Positions 29,005-38,577 are shown, counted from the stretch's first letter. The stretch: 64,000 nt of DNA from Idiomarina fontislapidosi (GCF_003226255.1 NZ_QJST01000002.1:62001-126000); one strand, 5' to 3'. Numbers and translations: made by a program. Notes: a model not told the origin generated them from the letters alone.

Positions 29005-29531
29005 ATAAATCGAGTTCCTTATCCTATGGTCAGCTTAGTTGTGACCACATCAATCTTAGATGAAATTAATCGACCGATGTTAGCACAGGTTGGCTTTAGC
29101 TGTTAGCTAATCGCGCTTTGCTATCGCTGTAATTCAAAGGAGCTGTGGGTTACTTTGGTTTGTAACTCCATGCGAAATAAAAGCTCAGAGGGCCCACTAG
29201 AAGAATCGGTAGGGTTTCCAAGATACCCTTATATAGCATTCAAAAACCCAAGCTTACTGTCCAAGCTCGTATGCAAAATCTGCGATACATAACACCCAAA
29301 GCTGGACAAAATTTCACGTAGAAGCGCCTGTATGAACAGGCGCATTTTAGAATCTCATTCCTTAAACCGAGCACGGCAAGGGCCAAGCGCGTAAATCCGC
29401 GTATCGACCACCCTAAACTACCATATTATTGATTGCGTATAATGTATATTATGTTAAATCATTAGTATATCAAGACAAGGACAAGGTGAAGTGCTCACAT
29501 TTTTACGTAAGCGCTTCCCCCTGTTTGTCTG
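29005..29531. other. Gene-free stretch with several hairpins
   Basis: No convincing reading frame in 527 bases. Visible structures: GGGTTAC/GTAACTCC (29147-29169, loop 8), AGGGT/ACCCT (29211-29229), a strong GCGCCTGT/ACAGGCGC stem with ATGA loop followed by ATTTT (29324-29347), and an imperfect 10-base stem at 29489-29516. An AT-rich part holds TATAAT (29438-29443) with no good -35 box. It contains the lonH promoter side and the end of the LysR unit, and may hold a small RNA or remnants of a lost gene. Confidence 0.5.
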
Positions 29532-30446
29532 TCAGTCGTTAAATAACTCGGCGCGTTTGGGTAAGTTTTCGGTGAGATAATCTATCAACACGCGTACGGC
29601 TGGTAGCAAACCCCGTCGGTGCGGATACGTGAGATGCATAATACCGACCGGTAGCTTCCAGTCTGGTAACACTTGCACTAACTGGTGGTTCTGTACTGCA
29701 TCCTTACATAAGTAATTTGGGAGTGCTGTCACACCTTGTGCCTGGATGGCTGACTCACGCAGTACAATCATATCGTCAGTAATTAAGCGTGGCTCAAACT
29801 TAATTGTTTGTTGCTCGCCACTGTCATGCGTTAATAAGTAACGGTATTGGCCACTGGTATAATGTAATGACAAATGGTTTAGGGTTAATAAATCATTGGG
29901 CGATTGTATTGGGTGGCGCTTTATTAATTCTGGCGCTGCGAATAGTGTCAATGGCGACTCGCTTAACGGTCGTGCAATTAAACTAGAATCCTCAATATTT
30001 GGACGCACGCGCAACGCAACATCGATGCCTTCATCAATTAAATTAATCGGGCGATTAGTCACGACTAAATTAATGTTTATTTCTGGATACAGTGTCATAA
30101 ATTCTGGCAATACATCCACAAGTAAACTTTGGCTTAATGCATAAGGTGCGCTGAAATTGACACGCCCGCGTGGCTTTTCTAATAAACGCTGTGTAACTTG
30201 CTGTGCACTTTCTGCGGCTTCCACCAATTGTTGGCAATGCAATAAAAATGCTTCTCCCACATCGGTAAGCCGAATACCCGATTGAGACCGATTAAACAAA
30301 CGCATGCCCTGCTCTGTTTCGAGCTGTTGTAATCGTCTGCTCACGGTGGCTTTTGGCAAGCTTAACGCCCGAGCCGCAGACGAAATACTGCCAGCCTCAA
30401 CCACTTTGGCAAATAAATAATAGTTAGTAATATCCGGAAGTGCCAT
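29532..30446 (-). CDS. LysR-family transcriptional regulator
   Basis: A 304-aa regulator with an N-terminal winged helix (about 5-65: VVEAGSISSAARALSLPKATVSRRLQQLE) and a C-terminal inducer-binding domain (about 90-295). It is of the CrgA/AaeR-like type with RVNFSAPYALSQ and EGIDVALRVR. It is divergent from an azoreductase gene with 100 bases between the start codons, the classical arrangement in which the LysR protein controls its neighbour and itself. The gap holds a repeated TATGGAAC and a GAAC-N4-GTTC dyad. The inducer is unknown; quinones or electrophiles would be plausible for this pairing. The local sequence is more AT-rich than surrounding genes. Confidence 0.92.
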   Translation of the reverse strand: MALPDITNYYLFAKVVEAGSISSAARALSLPKATVSRRLQQLETEQGMRLFNRSQSGIRLTDVGEAFLLHCQQLVEAAESAQQVTQRLLEKPRGRVNFSAPYALSQSLLVDVLPEFMTLYPEININLVVTNRPINLIDEGIDVALRVRPNIEDSSLIARPLSESPLTLFAAPELIKRHPIQSPNDLLTLNHLSLHYTSGQYRYLLTHDSGEQQTIKFEPRLITDDMIVLRESAIQAQGVTALPNYLCKDAVQNHQLVQVLPDWKLPVGIMHLTYPHRRGLLPAVRVLIDYLTENLPKRAELFND

Positions 30447-30460
30447 TACGGTGTACCAAT

Positions 30461-30518
30461 TATGGAACGTCAGTTCTCATTTTAGACATCTTTTTAATTT
30501 TATGGAACACCCTACAAT
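30461..30518 (+). promoter_or_regulatory. Divergent control region of lysR and azoR
   Basis: TATGGAAC occurs at 30461-30468 and again at 30501-30508, exactly 40 bases apart, about four helical turns. The first copy is part of GAAC-GTCA-GTTC (30465-30476). TACAAT at 30513-30518 could be the -10 box of azoR. These are candidate LysR-type binding sites. Confidence 0.45.
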
Positions 30519-30546
30519 AGCAGTATCAAATAATTGGAGGTGGTTT

Positions 30547-31110
30547 ATGAATATTTTGCACGTAGATTCAGGTATTTTCGTTGATCAGTCAGTCAGCCGT
30601 AAGCTGAGTGCGGATGTTGTAGCACAGCTAAAAGCCAATAATGAGAGCGCACAAGTCACGCATGTCGATCTTATTCAAAATCCTGTTGATCATTTAACAG
30701 CAGAAGAGTTGTTGGCAGAAGAAAAACCGCATTTCGACAAGTACGTAAGCCAGTTACAAAACGCTGATGTACTCGTGATTGGTGCACCGATGTACAACTT
30801 TACCATTCCATCTCAGTTGAAAGCATGGATTGACCGTGTTTTACAAGCCGGTGTGACTTTCCGTTACACAGAGCAAGGCCCTGAAGGTTTGCTAACAGGT
30901 AAAAAAGCGATTATTGCCTCAGGTCGCGGCGGTGTGTATTCAACGGGTGATCTCACAGCACTTGATCACCAAGAGAGTTACCTAAAACATGCCCTCGCCT
31001 TTATTGGCATCACGGAAGTCGAGGTCGTTCGTGCCGAAGGCATGAACATGGGTGATGAAGCACGCGAGCAAGGCTTTAAAAACGCGGCAGAGCAAATCGA
31101 ACAGTTATAA
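30547..31110 (+). CDS. azoR: FMN-dependent NADH:quinone oxidoreductase / azoreductase
   Basis: Flavodoxin-like enzyme of the AzoR family that reduces quinones and azo compounds by two electrons with NAD(P)H. The 187-aa protein starts MNILHVDSGIF, has the FMN-contact motif GAPMYNFTIPSQLKAWIDRV and the SGRGGVY loop that closes over the flavin. ATG 30547 follows GGAGGTGG directly; a longer frame to 30451 has no family sequence. It is slightly shorter than E. coli AzoR (201). The divergent LysR gene suggests induction by a reactive substrate. The convergent CPXCG gene ends only 2 bases away. Confidence 0.9.
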   Translation: MNILHVDSGIFVDQSVSRKLSADVVAQLKANNESAQVTHVDLIQNPVDHLTAEELLAEEKPHFDKYVSQLQNADVLVIGAPMYNFTIPSQLKAWIDRVLQAGVTFRYTEQGPEGLLTGKKAIIASGRGGVYSTGDLTALDHQESYLKHALAFIGITEVEVVRAEGMNMGDEAREQGFKNAAEQIEQL

Positions 31111-31112
31111 GC

Positions 31113-31304
31113 TCATTCGTCATCGCGGCGCGCAATCAGTTGCGCGTCGTCTCCTATTTGTAAGATCTCTAATTCTATCGGCTGACAGCAAATCTGGCAG
31201 TCGACAATTTGTCGCGTACCCAAGTCATTTAGCCAATCCAGCTCTAGCTCATTAATCGCCATACAATATGGGCACTCAAATGTCCGTGCATCCGCTAAGC
31301 TCAT
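31113..31304 (-). CDS. CPXCG-type cysteine-rich small protein
   Basis: A 63-aa protein with a zinc-ribbon-like pair CPYC (11-14) and CQICCQPIEL, of the 'CPXCG motif-containing cysteine-rich protein' family. It probably binds one zinc ion; function unknown. The acidic, hydrophilic rest lacks a signal peptide or membrane part. It runs against azoR with a 2-base gap and is divergent from the RND adaptor gene, 89 bases away. Confidence 0.8.
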   Translation of the reverse strand: MSLADARTFECPYCMAINELELDWLNDLGTRQIVDCQICCQPIELEILQIGDDAQLIARRDDE

Positions 31305-31393
31305 CGCTACGCCTCTATTTCTCGCCGATAATTGAATCCAACTGCGTTATTTTTCTCGTATACAAGTCAACTAAGTAACCAACGCAGGCTGTC

Positions 31394-32467
31394 ATGAAAT
31401 CCTACACTTTATTACTGGCATCACTTCTGGTGACGCCTTCATTGACTGTAGCACAAGATACGCAAGTTACCGTTGATAAGGCTCACTTTCGTGCACCGAT
31501 AAAAGAAGTTCGTGTACCTTCGGTGGTCAATACACTCGAGCAAAGCCAACTGAGCTTTGCCGTCGAAGGTCTATTTAAAGCGCACAACGTTGATGTGGGC
31601 GCTAAAGTGGCTCAGGGTGAAACCATCGCTGAACTCGACAAGCAACAAAGCGAAGCACAGTTGACTGAGTTGAGCGCACAAGTGCGCGCAAGCCAAGCGA
31701 CATTGGATGATCAACAACAACAGTTTGATGAACTGAACGCACTTACTGAGAGTCAATCTGTGGCAAAAAGTGAGCTCAGACGCGCGCGTGCGGCGCTTAA
31801 CACGGCACGCGCAGAACTAGAAAGCCGTAAAGCGGCTTTGCAGCGTGCAGAGGTTGAATTGGCATTCCACTCACTCAAGGCACCGTTTGATGGTGTCGTG
31901 TCGGCACGCTACGTTGATTTAGGTGAATGGGTAACGCCTGGCACCGCTGCTTTTGAGTTGACCCGCTTGGATAAGCTGTACATCGATGCCTTTTTACCCT
32001 TCCGTTACCTGCCCTATGTTGATAAAACGACTGAGGTATCGGTCATCCGCAAAGATCTTTCCGGTGATATACAGCAATATGATGCGACAATTTCAGACAT
32101 TGTACCGACAACGACCAATAGCGAGCGCGCATTTCGGGTTCGTATCAACGAATTGCCCAGCGACACACTTTATGTAGGTATGCCTGTTGATGTTCAATTC
32201 GAAGTCCAGCTTTCAGAGCCAAGTACCGTAGTAAATAAGGATGCGCTCATACGCTATAGCGATGGTCGAACTTCGATTTGGTTGGTTGAGACTGAAGGTG
32301 ATAAATCTCTGGCTAAGCAGCGGTTTGTTAATGTGACGCACCGCTTTGGCGACTTTATCGCCATTAAAGAAACCTTTCCTGAAACTGCGCAAGTGATCGT
32401 TCGAGGTAACGAGACGCTACGTGATGGTGATGAGGTGACTGTGGTGTCAGGAGAACAGTATGATTGA
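31394..32467 (+). CDS. RND efflux periplasmic adaptor (membrane fusion protein)
   Basis: Periplasmic adaptor that connects an RND pump to an outer-membrane channel. The 357 aa begin with a signal peptide (MKSYTLLLASLLVTPSLTVA). The lipoyl halves have GLFKAHNVDVGAKVAQGETIAELD and KAPFDGVVSARYVDLGEWV, on either side of a coiled-coil hairpin at about 85-155. A beta-barrel domain and a membrane-proximal domain follow. There is no lipobox. It overlaps the pump gene by 8 bases, so the two are co-translated. No outer-membrane factor gene lies nearby; a shared TolC is likely. Confidence 0.93.
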   Translation: MKSYTLLLASLLVTPSLTVAQDTQVTVDKAHFRAPIKEVRVPSVVNTLEQSQLSFAVEGLFKAHNVDVGAKVAQGETIAELDKQQSEAQLTELSAQVRASQATLDDQQQQFDELNALTESQSVAKSELRRARAALNTARAELESRKAALQRAEVELAFHSLKAPFDGVVSARYVDLGEWVTPGTAAFELTRLDKLYIDAFLPFRYLPYVDKTTEVSVIRKDLSGDIQQYDATISDIVPTTTNSERAFRVRINELPSDTLYVGMPVDVQFEVQLSEPSTVVNKDALIRYSDGRTSIWLVETEGDKSLAKQRFVNVTHRFGDFIAIKETFPETAQVIVRGNETLRDGDEVTVVSGEQYD

Positions 32468-35400
32468 GTGGCTGATTCGACATAAACACACCACCATAGT
32501 CGCAGTTCTGATCCTTTGCCTACTTGGTATCACCGCTGCGTTTCGCATTCCTATTCAGATGATCCCCGATCTAGAAGTCAGAACCATCAGCGTTCAGACG
32601 CAGTGGCCAGGCGCTACACCGCAGGATATTGAAAAAGAGATACTCATTGAGCAGGAAGAATTTTTAAGAACGATTCCGAACTTACAACGCATGGAAAGCA
32701 CTGCAAATACGGGACAAGCGACCATCGAACTGGACTTTCCGTACTCGGTTGACGTTGCGGAAACATTAATACTAGTTAACAATGCGTTAACTCAAGTGCC
32801 TAATTATCCAGAAAATGTGGATGAACCTAAAATCTTTGCTGCGTCTTTTTCAAGTAATGCATTTATGTACTTTCGAGTGGCGCCTATTGAGGGAAATCCT
32901 CAACAACTCGACATGATAATGATGCGAGATTACATTGAGGATAACGTCAGACCGCGCATGTCATCGGTTGCTGGAGTCTCTCAAGTTGAGGTGAGCGGAG
33001 GTGCTGAGCGACAAGTAAGAATCCAGCTTGATGATGCCGCGCTGGTTCAACACAACGTCTCGGTCGCTGATGTTCAGCGCGTATTGCGCGCACGGAATCA
33101 AGACACCTCTGCCGGCGATCTTGAGCAAGGTAAGCGACTTTACTTACTGCGCACCACGGGTCGCTTTGATGCACTTGAAGATATTGGTGACACGATTATA
33201 CGGCGTGACGGTCAGCAACTCGTGCGCTTGAGCGATGTTGCGTCTATTACCCTCTCCCATTTTGAACTGCGCAGCGAGTCTTGGTTTAAAGATAATCAGG
33301 TGCTGAGTCTCCAGGTGCAGCGCGAAAGTGGCAGTAATGTTATCGATATTAAGTATGCCATGCTTGATGAAGTGGAGCGTATTAACGAAGAGTTATTGCG
33401 CCCTGCGGGCATGGAGATTATTTTAAATTCCGATGATGTGCGTTATGTCGAACAGTCCATTTCGAATGTATTAGTGAACCTTTTTATCGGTGCGGTGTTC
33501 GCCACACTAGTCATGTACGCGTTCATGCGAACCTTCCGTGGCACTATGATGGCGGTGATCGGTATTCCGATTTGTACACTCGCTGGCTTTATTGGTCTGC
33601 TACTACTCGATCGTACGATTAACGTTATCTCACTTGCGGGCATCGCATTTGCGCTAGGTATGACGCTTGATAATGCGATCGTGGTACTTGAGAGCATTGA
33701 GCATGAGCGGCGGCAAAATAAAAAGCCCATGCAAGCCGCGATAGATGGTGTCAAGCAAGTGTGGACAGCCGTATTGACCTCAACGCTGACAACGGTTTTG
33801 GTGTTTTTACCTATTCTATTTATTCAACAAGAAGCCGGACAACTATATTCTGATGTCGCAATTGCGATTTCATCGGCAATTGTCGCGTCGATGATCCTCT
33901 CTGTGACACTGGTTCCTCTTTTAGCAGCTCAGTTCCCCCCACCGCTTAAAAAGCAAAATATGGATTGGGCTGATGCCATTACTTCACGTGCCGAAAAGCT
34001 CTACAAACGGCGCGGCAGAAGTATTGCCACGGTGGGTGTCACGGCTGCTGCTGTTGTGGGTATCTGGTGGTGGCTCATGCCGCCTGCTGAATACTTGCCG
34101 GAGGGCGAAGAAGCTAAAACCTTTGCCACTATGTCCGCACCGCCAGGCTATAACTTATCTACCATGTCGGCGATTGCCGCCGAAATACGCGCGATTTTTG
34201 ATCCCGCACTGGTGACGGAGAATGCCGAGGTAACGGAAAGCGGGCTCACTATTCCAGCGCTTAAGGCGATCTCCTACAGCGTGCAGCCTACTAATATGCG
34301 TATTATTGCAGAAACTCGTGATCCCGATCGTATCGATGAGCTCATGGCGCGTATCACTGAAGTCTATGAGCGTTATCCAGGTATGCGCGCATTTGCTGCG
34401 AAAGGTTCGATTATCAGCAGTAATGATGGCGGTACACGCAGTATTAACGTGGATGTCTCAGGCAACGAACTAGCGCCTCTTTACGCTGCAGCGCGCGCTA
34501 TTTATCAACGCAGCCAAGAAGTGTTTGAACAGCCACGTATTCAGACCAACCCGAACGCTCTAACGTTGGCGCAGCCACTGATTGAAGTGCAGCCTGACTG
34601 GGATAGGTTAAGCGAGTTGGATATTAGTGCTGAGGTGCTTGGCAGTGCTGTGGCTTCCCTCTCGGACGGCGCCTTTGTGGGAGAATTCTTCAGAGGCGAT
34701 GACAAAATTGATATGTATTTGTTCAGTGACCAAGCCACTGCAGTGAAGCCATCGGATCTGGATAGCTTGCCTGTCATCCAACGTGATGGCCGCCCGGTAT
34801 TTTTATCTTCAGTTGCCGATATCGTAGAGACGGTGGATACCAGTACAGTGCGACGAGTCGATAGCCGTCGAACTGTTACTTTAAATATTATTCCACCTGA
34901 ATCGGTTGCGTTAGAGCAAGGTGTGCAGCAAGTCCGCGAGGATGTGATTGGTTATTTGCGCTCACAAGGCGAGATACCCAACGATATTACCACGCAGCTG
35001 TCTGGAGCGGCCGATCAGCTCGCCGAAACCCAGTCTGCGTTAATGGAAAACTATCTGCTGGCCGTGGCGATTGTTTATTTGCTGATGGTTGCGATTTTTG
35101 CACACTGGGGTCACCCGTTGCTCATCATGACAACCATCCCCATGGGGATAAGTGCAGGTATCGCGGGATTAGCCCTGCTTAATGGAATTGGCTTATTTCA
35201 GCAACCCTTCGACATGATTACAATGTTGGGCTTTCTGATTTTGATGGGTACCGTGATCAATAACCCGATACTCGTTGTCGAGCGCACGCTGTTCTTGAAG
35301 AAGCAGCAAAACTGCTCGGTTCAAGACGCGCTGAGCGGTGCATTAAAAAGCCGTATTCGCCCTATCGCGATTACGACGGTCACAACATTGTGCGGCATTG

Positions 35401-35552
35401 CGCCCTTGGTCTTTATTCCGGGTGAAGGCACCGAGCTTTATCGTGGCGTCGGTACCATCGTGATGTTTGGCTTAATGGGTGCCGCGATTGTGACCGTACT
35501 CACGTTACCTGCGCTAACCGCTTTATTCTTGCGTAGTAGACTGAGTAAATGA
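32460..35552 (+). CDS. RND efflux transporter, inner-membrane subunit
   Basis: Proton-driven pump of the HAE/AcrB-like RND family, 1030 aa, with about 12 transmembrane helices and two large periplasmic loops (about 35-335 and 560-870). The N-terminus MIEWLIRHKHTTIVAVLIL is followed by the IPIQMIPDLEVRTISVQTQWPGA segment typical of the family. In TM4 the proton relay reads GMTLDNAIVVLE, with Asp then Asn where AcrB has Asp-Asp; this variant is common in one RND branch. The substrate cannot be told. The last 30 bases overlap the convergent SRPBCC gene. Confidence 0.94.
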   Translation: MIEWLIRHKHTTIVAVLILCLLGITAAFRIPIQMIPDLEVRTISVQTQWPGATPQDIEKEILIEQEEFLRTIPNLQRMESTANTGQATIELDFPYSVDVAETLILVNNALTQVPNYPENVDEPKIFAASFSSNAFMYFRVAPIEGNPQQLDMIMMRDYIEDNVRPRMSSVAGVSQVEVSGGAERQVRIQLDDAALVQHNVSVADVQRVLRARNQDTSAGDLEQGKRLYLLRTTGRFDALEDIGDTIIRRDGQQLVRLSDVASITLSHFELRSESWFKDNQVLSLQVQRESGSNVIDIKYAMLDEVERINEELLRPAGMEIILNSDDVRYVEQSISNVLVNLFIGAVFATLVMYAFMRTFRGTMMAVIGIPICTLAGFIGLLLLDRTINVISLAGIAFALGMTLDNAIVVLESIEHERRQNKKPMQAAIDGVKQVWTAVLTSTLTTVLVFLPILFIQQEAGQLYSDVAIAISSAIVASMILSVTLVPLLAAQFPPPLKKQNMDWADAITSRAEKLYKRRGRSIATVGVTAAAVVGIWWWLMPPAEYLPEGEEAKTFATMSAPPGYNLSTMSAIAAEIRAIFDPALVTENAEVTESGLTIPALKAISYSVQPTNMRIIAETRDPDRIDELMARITEVYERYPGMRAFAAKGSIISSNDGGTRSINVDVSGNELAPLYAAARAIYQRSQEVFEQPRIQTNPNALTLAQPLIEVQPDWDRLSELDISAEVLGSAVASLSDGAFVGEFFRGDDKIDMYLFSDQATAVKPSDLDSLPVIQRDGRPVFLSSVADIVETVDTSTVRRVDSRRTVTLNIIPPESVALEQGVQQVREDVIGYLRSQGEIPNDITTQLSGAADQLAETQSALMENYLLAVAIVYLLMVAIFAHWGHPLLIMTTIPMGISAGIAGLALLNGIGLFQQPFDMITMLGFLILMGTVINNPILVVERTLFLKKQQNCSVQDALSGALKSRIRPIAITTVTTLCGIAPLVFIPGEGTELYRGVGTIVMFGLMGAAIVTVLTLPALTALFLRSRLSK

Positions 35553-36038
35553 GGTCATTTGTAGCGACAAGACCTTGTCTACAACCGGCGCAAGTTGGGT
35601 AAGATCAACGCTGGGGTATCCACTAACGATATACTCCAGCGTTAACTCACTATCGCTGAAGGTCAACGTCATCGTACCGTTTAACCCCAATCCTTGCAGC
35701 GGACCTAAGCCTCCAGTGAGACGAAGTACATGGCCGGGATCGACATAGGAAACGGTCATATGTTGTGCTTGTCTATCCCCCGCTATCTCGCAAAAACAGC
35801 CACCGGCGACTGGGTCAATTGTTAACGTGCCGTCGGCACCAAACCAAGTGTGATCAACAGGCCACCAACTATCAATGTCATCGACAAATACTCGATATGC
35901 ATTTGTCGCGCTGTCGTCGTAGCGATGCGTTTGTTTGATATGAAAGCCCGTACTGTCGCTTGATACGACCTCTGCCGAAGCAAAAGGTGATAAGCATAAC
36001 GCGCTCATTAAGAGGCATAAGTGTGTGGTTTTTCGCAT
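35523..36038 (-). CDS. Exported SRPBCC (START-like) domain protein
   Basis: A 171-aa protein with a clear signal peptide (LCLLMSALCLSPFASA) followed by a SRPBCC/AHSA1-like lipid- or ligand-binding fold: TNAYRVFVDDIDSWWPVDHTWFG, a GGCFCE segment and GHVLRLTGGLGPLQGLGLNGTMTL. Most relatives are cytosolic regulators or environmental-sensor proteins; export to the periplasm is less usual. Its 3' end overlaps the RND pump gene by 30 bases on the opposite strand, so transcripts would be complementary there. The fasciclin gene upstream has its own terminator, so this gene likely has its own promoter. Confidence 0.8.
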   Translation of the reverse strand: MRKTTHLCLLMSALCLSPFASAEVVSSDSTGFHIKQTHRYDDSATNAYRVFVDDIDSWWPVDHTWFGADGTLTIDPVAGGCFCEIAGDRQAQHMTVSYVDPGHVLRLTGGLGPLQGLGLNGTMTLTFSDSELTLEYIVSGYPSVDLTQLAPVVDKVLSLQMTSFTQSTTQE

Positions 36039-36087
36039 AGTTATCTCGTTATTATTTTAATTAAACGAGCATAGCATAGCGGACATA

Positions 36088-36118
36088 AAAAAAGCGGCAA
36101 TACCATTGCCGCTTTTTG
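36088..36118 (-). terminator. Terminator after the fasciclin gene
   Basis: Stem GCGGCAAT (36094-36101) / ATTGCCGC (36105-36112) with a 3-base loop, flanked by A- and T-runs on both sides. On the minus strand seven T follow the stem, directly after the fasciclin stop codon. Confidence 0.9.
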
Positions 36119-36134
36119 GGGGTTACACTATGAC

Positions 36135-36644
36135 TTATTGACCAGGCATCAACACGGCGTCAATTACGTGGATCACGCCATTTTTGGCTTTGATATCCGC
36201 TTTGATCACCATGGCATCATTAATCATGACACCACTGGTTGCGTCGACAGCAATGGTTGAACCTTCAACAGTTTCAACATCAGTGGTTTTGCCTTTGATG
36301 TCTGCGCTCATGATATTGCCAGGTACTACGTGATAAGTGAGTACAGCACGTAACTTCTCTTTATCTTTTAGCAACTCTTCTAACGCGCCTTCAGGAAGTT
36401 CTTCAAATGCATCATTGGTTGGCGCGAAAACGGTAAATGGACCGTCACCTTTCAATGTACCAACCAAGCCAGCCTCTTTAATGGCTGTCACTAAGGTTGA
36501 AAACTGTGGATCTTTAGACGCGATTTGCACTATATCCCACTCACCTTTCATCTCTTTCTTACCACCATGATGATCGGCTAAGGCTTGGGTTGATGAAAAC
36601 GCGAGTACACCACCTACAACTGCAAATAAAAATTTACGAAACAT
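36135..36644 (-). CDS. Fasciclin-domain exported protein
   Basis: A 169-aa protein with a signal peptide (MFRKFLFAVVGGVLAFSSTQALA), a short His/Lys-rich spacer (DHHGGKKEMKGE) and one FAS1 domain (about 35-168). The conserved H1 box GPFTVFAPTNDAFEELP and the H2 region NGVIHVIDAVLMP are present. FAS1 domains serve adhesion or small-ligand binding at the cell surface or periplasm; the precise role here is unknown. GAGGAGG before the ATG is a strong ribosome binding site. It is divergent from the chemoreceptor gene with 139 bases between. Confidence 0.92.
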   Translation of the reverse strand: MFRKFLFAVVGGVLAFSSTQALADHHGGKKEMKGEWDIVQIASKDPQFSTLVTAIKEAGLVGTLKGDGPFTVFAPTNDAFEELPEGALEELLKDKEKLRAVLTYHVVPGNIMSADIKGKTTDVETVEGSTIAVDATSGVMINDAMVIKADIKAKNGVIHVIDAVLMPGQ

Positions 36645-36783
36645 ACTATGCCTCCTCGAATAATTAGGGCATCGTGTAATACGACTATTATTTTGATTTC
36701 GATTAACTATGGTTATGTAAATATTTTGTAATGCTGCCGATAAAGAGTTAACAACGATAAAACAGGAAGTTTTGGAGTACTAA

Positions 36784-38424
36784 ATGGCTATACTCAATCG
36801 ATACTCGATCGCAAAGCGGCTTATTGCCCTACTTGGTATTGCGGCAATAGGCACGGCACTGATGGTTGCTTTCATGATGTTCATTATGCGGGGCGTATTC
36901 ATCGATGAAGAAAAAAATAAACTAGATGCAGTGTTGGATTCTGCAGCCAGTGTCATGAGTTACTATCACGATTTACAGAAGCAAGGAGCACTCTCAGAGG
37001 CAGAGGCAAAGCAGCAAGCATTTGCTCGTTTGGATGAGGTTCGGTACGAGGGTCAAGAATACATATTCACTATCGACCGAAACGGAAATATGGTTCAGCA
37101 CCCGTTCGCCAAGCAACTGGTTGGTACTAATGTGCTGAGCTACGAAGACCCCAAGGGTAAGCGTTTGTTTCAGGCAATGGTCAATGGTGTAAAAACGAAG
37201 GATCGCGCCACCGTTGAGTATATTTGGCAAAAAGGCGCTGATCAAAATAACTTAGTCGACAAAATCAGTCGTGTATACGTGTTCGAGCCATGGGGGCTGA
37301 TTTTAGGCACCGGTCAGTACGTTGATAATATAGCTGACCTGTTATGGTCGCAGTTCTTCAAGTTGGTACTTTTAGCTGTATTTCTATCTGTGCCATTACT
37401 TATTCTCTTTTTGTTGATTATTCGAAGCATCGTTCGACCACTCAAGACCATCAATCAAGCGATGGAAAACATCTCTGAAGGTGATGGCGATCTCACTAAA
37501 CGGCTTAAAACCGAGGGGAACGATGAGCTCACTCAGGTAGCCGAGTCATTTAATACATTTGTTCATAAAATCCAGCAGTTGGTTGTTAACGTGCAAGAAT
37601 CTGCGGACTCAGAGCAACAAGCAGCAGAACAGTTAGCGACGTTGTGCGAGAGTAGCTCGTCACAAACCGCACGTTTGAACCAACAAACTGAAGCGGTCGC
37701 GACAGCGGTTAACGAGTTGACCTCCTCTGCCGGAGAAGTGGCGCAACACGCGCGCGAAGCGGCAGAATCCGCTAACGTGGCTGACGAGCAATCAGGTCGT
37801 TCAGCGGCCACCGTGCGCAGCGCTGTGCAAAACATTGATGCGCTTACACAGCGATTGAATCAAGCCAACCAACACGCCAAGACGCTTACTGAGGGCTCAA
37901 AACAAATCGGTGCGATTTTAAACGTTATTATTACTATTGCTGAGCAAACTAATTTGCTTGCGTTGAACGCAGCGATTGAAGCGGCTCGCGCTGGTGAGGC
38001 GGGGCGTGGTTTTGCGGTAGTCGCCGATGAAGTGAGACAACTGGCGACCAAAACGCAGAAGTCGACCGATGAAATCGGCAACATTGTTGACAACATTCAA
38101 CGTTCGATTACCGATGTAACGAATATTATACGAGAAGCTGAGTCCGGCTCTGAGCAAACACGGAGTGAGACGATTGAAGCTGAACAAGCGATTAGCCAAA
38201 TCCAAGAAGCTGTTGCACATATTTCAGGGATGAATGTACAAATTGCCTCAGCAACGGACGAACAAAGTCGTGTGACGCAAGACATTAGTGAAAACATCAC
38301 CTCAATTAGCTCGCTCACTTACGATACCAAAGATGCATCTGAGCAGGTAAAACAAGTGTCCGATTCACTCATTAAGAACAGCGTTGATTTGAGTCAAATG
38401 ATAAGACGTTTTCGGGTGAAATAG
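36784..38424 (+). CDS. Methyl-accepting chemotaxis protein with single Cache domain
   Basis: Transmembrane chemoreceptor, 546 aa. TM1 is at about 12-35, a periplasmic sCache_2 domain at about 40-185 ([30 protein letters not shown]), TM2 at about 190-213, HAMP at about 215-268 and a cytoplasmic signalling domain at about 270-546. The hairpin tip reads [23 protein letters not shown], the highly conserved CheA/CheW contact. sCache_2 receptors often sense small organic acids, but the ligand here is unknown. No pentapeptide tether for CheR is seen at the C-terminus. It stands alone, with no che genes in the window. Confidence 0.95.
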   Translation: MAILNRYSIAKRLIALLGIAAIGTALMVAFMMFIMRGVFIDEEKNKLDAVLDSAASVMSYYHDLQKQGALSEAEAKQQAFARLDEVRYEGQEYIFTIDRNGNMVQHPFAKQLVGTNVLSYEDPKGKRLFQAMVNGVKTKDRATVEYIWQKGADQNNLVDKISRVYVFEPWGLILGTGQYVDNIADLLWSQFFKLVLLAVFLSVPLLILFLLIIRSIVRPLKTINQAMENISEGDGDLTKRLKTEGNDELTQVAESFNTFVHKIQQLVVNVQESADSEQQAAEQLATLCESSSSQTARLNQQTEAVATAVNELTSSAGEVAQHAREAAESANVADEQSGRSAATVRSAVQNIDALTQRLNQANQHAKTLTEGSKQIGAILNVIITIAEQTNLLALNAAIEAARAGEAGRGFAVVADEVRQLATKTQKSTDEIGNIVDNIQRSITDVTNIIREAESGSEQTRSETIEAEQAISQIQEAVAHISGMNVQIASATDEQSRVTQDISENITSISSLTYDTKDASEQVKQVSDSLIKNSVDLSQMIRRFRVK

Positions 38425-38577
38425 CCTTTTAGTTTATGGGGATATTGTTAAGATGCCCTCTGTACGTTTAGAGCCGTACGGTGTAAACTATGGGCACTTT
38501 TACAAGGGAGCTGACTTTTATAAGGAAGCGGGTAAAAGTCGTCTTTTTCCTGAACTCAATCACCGCGGAATATCAAG

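Noticed and set aside
29324-29343. Integron attC or phage attachment site at the GC-rich hairpin
   Set aside because: No integrase, no cassette genes, no R/L box motifs and no flanking direct repeats are visible.
38553-38566. FNR-like site CTGAACTCAATCAC before ccoN
   Set aside because: Matches TTGAT-N4-ATCAA at only 7 of 10 places and lies about a dozen bases before the start codon, too close for an activator site.
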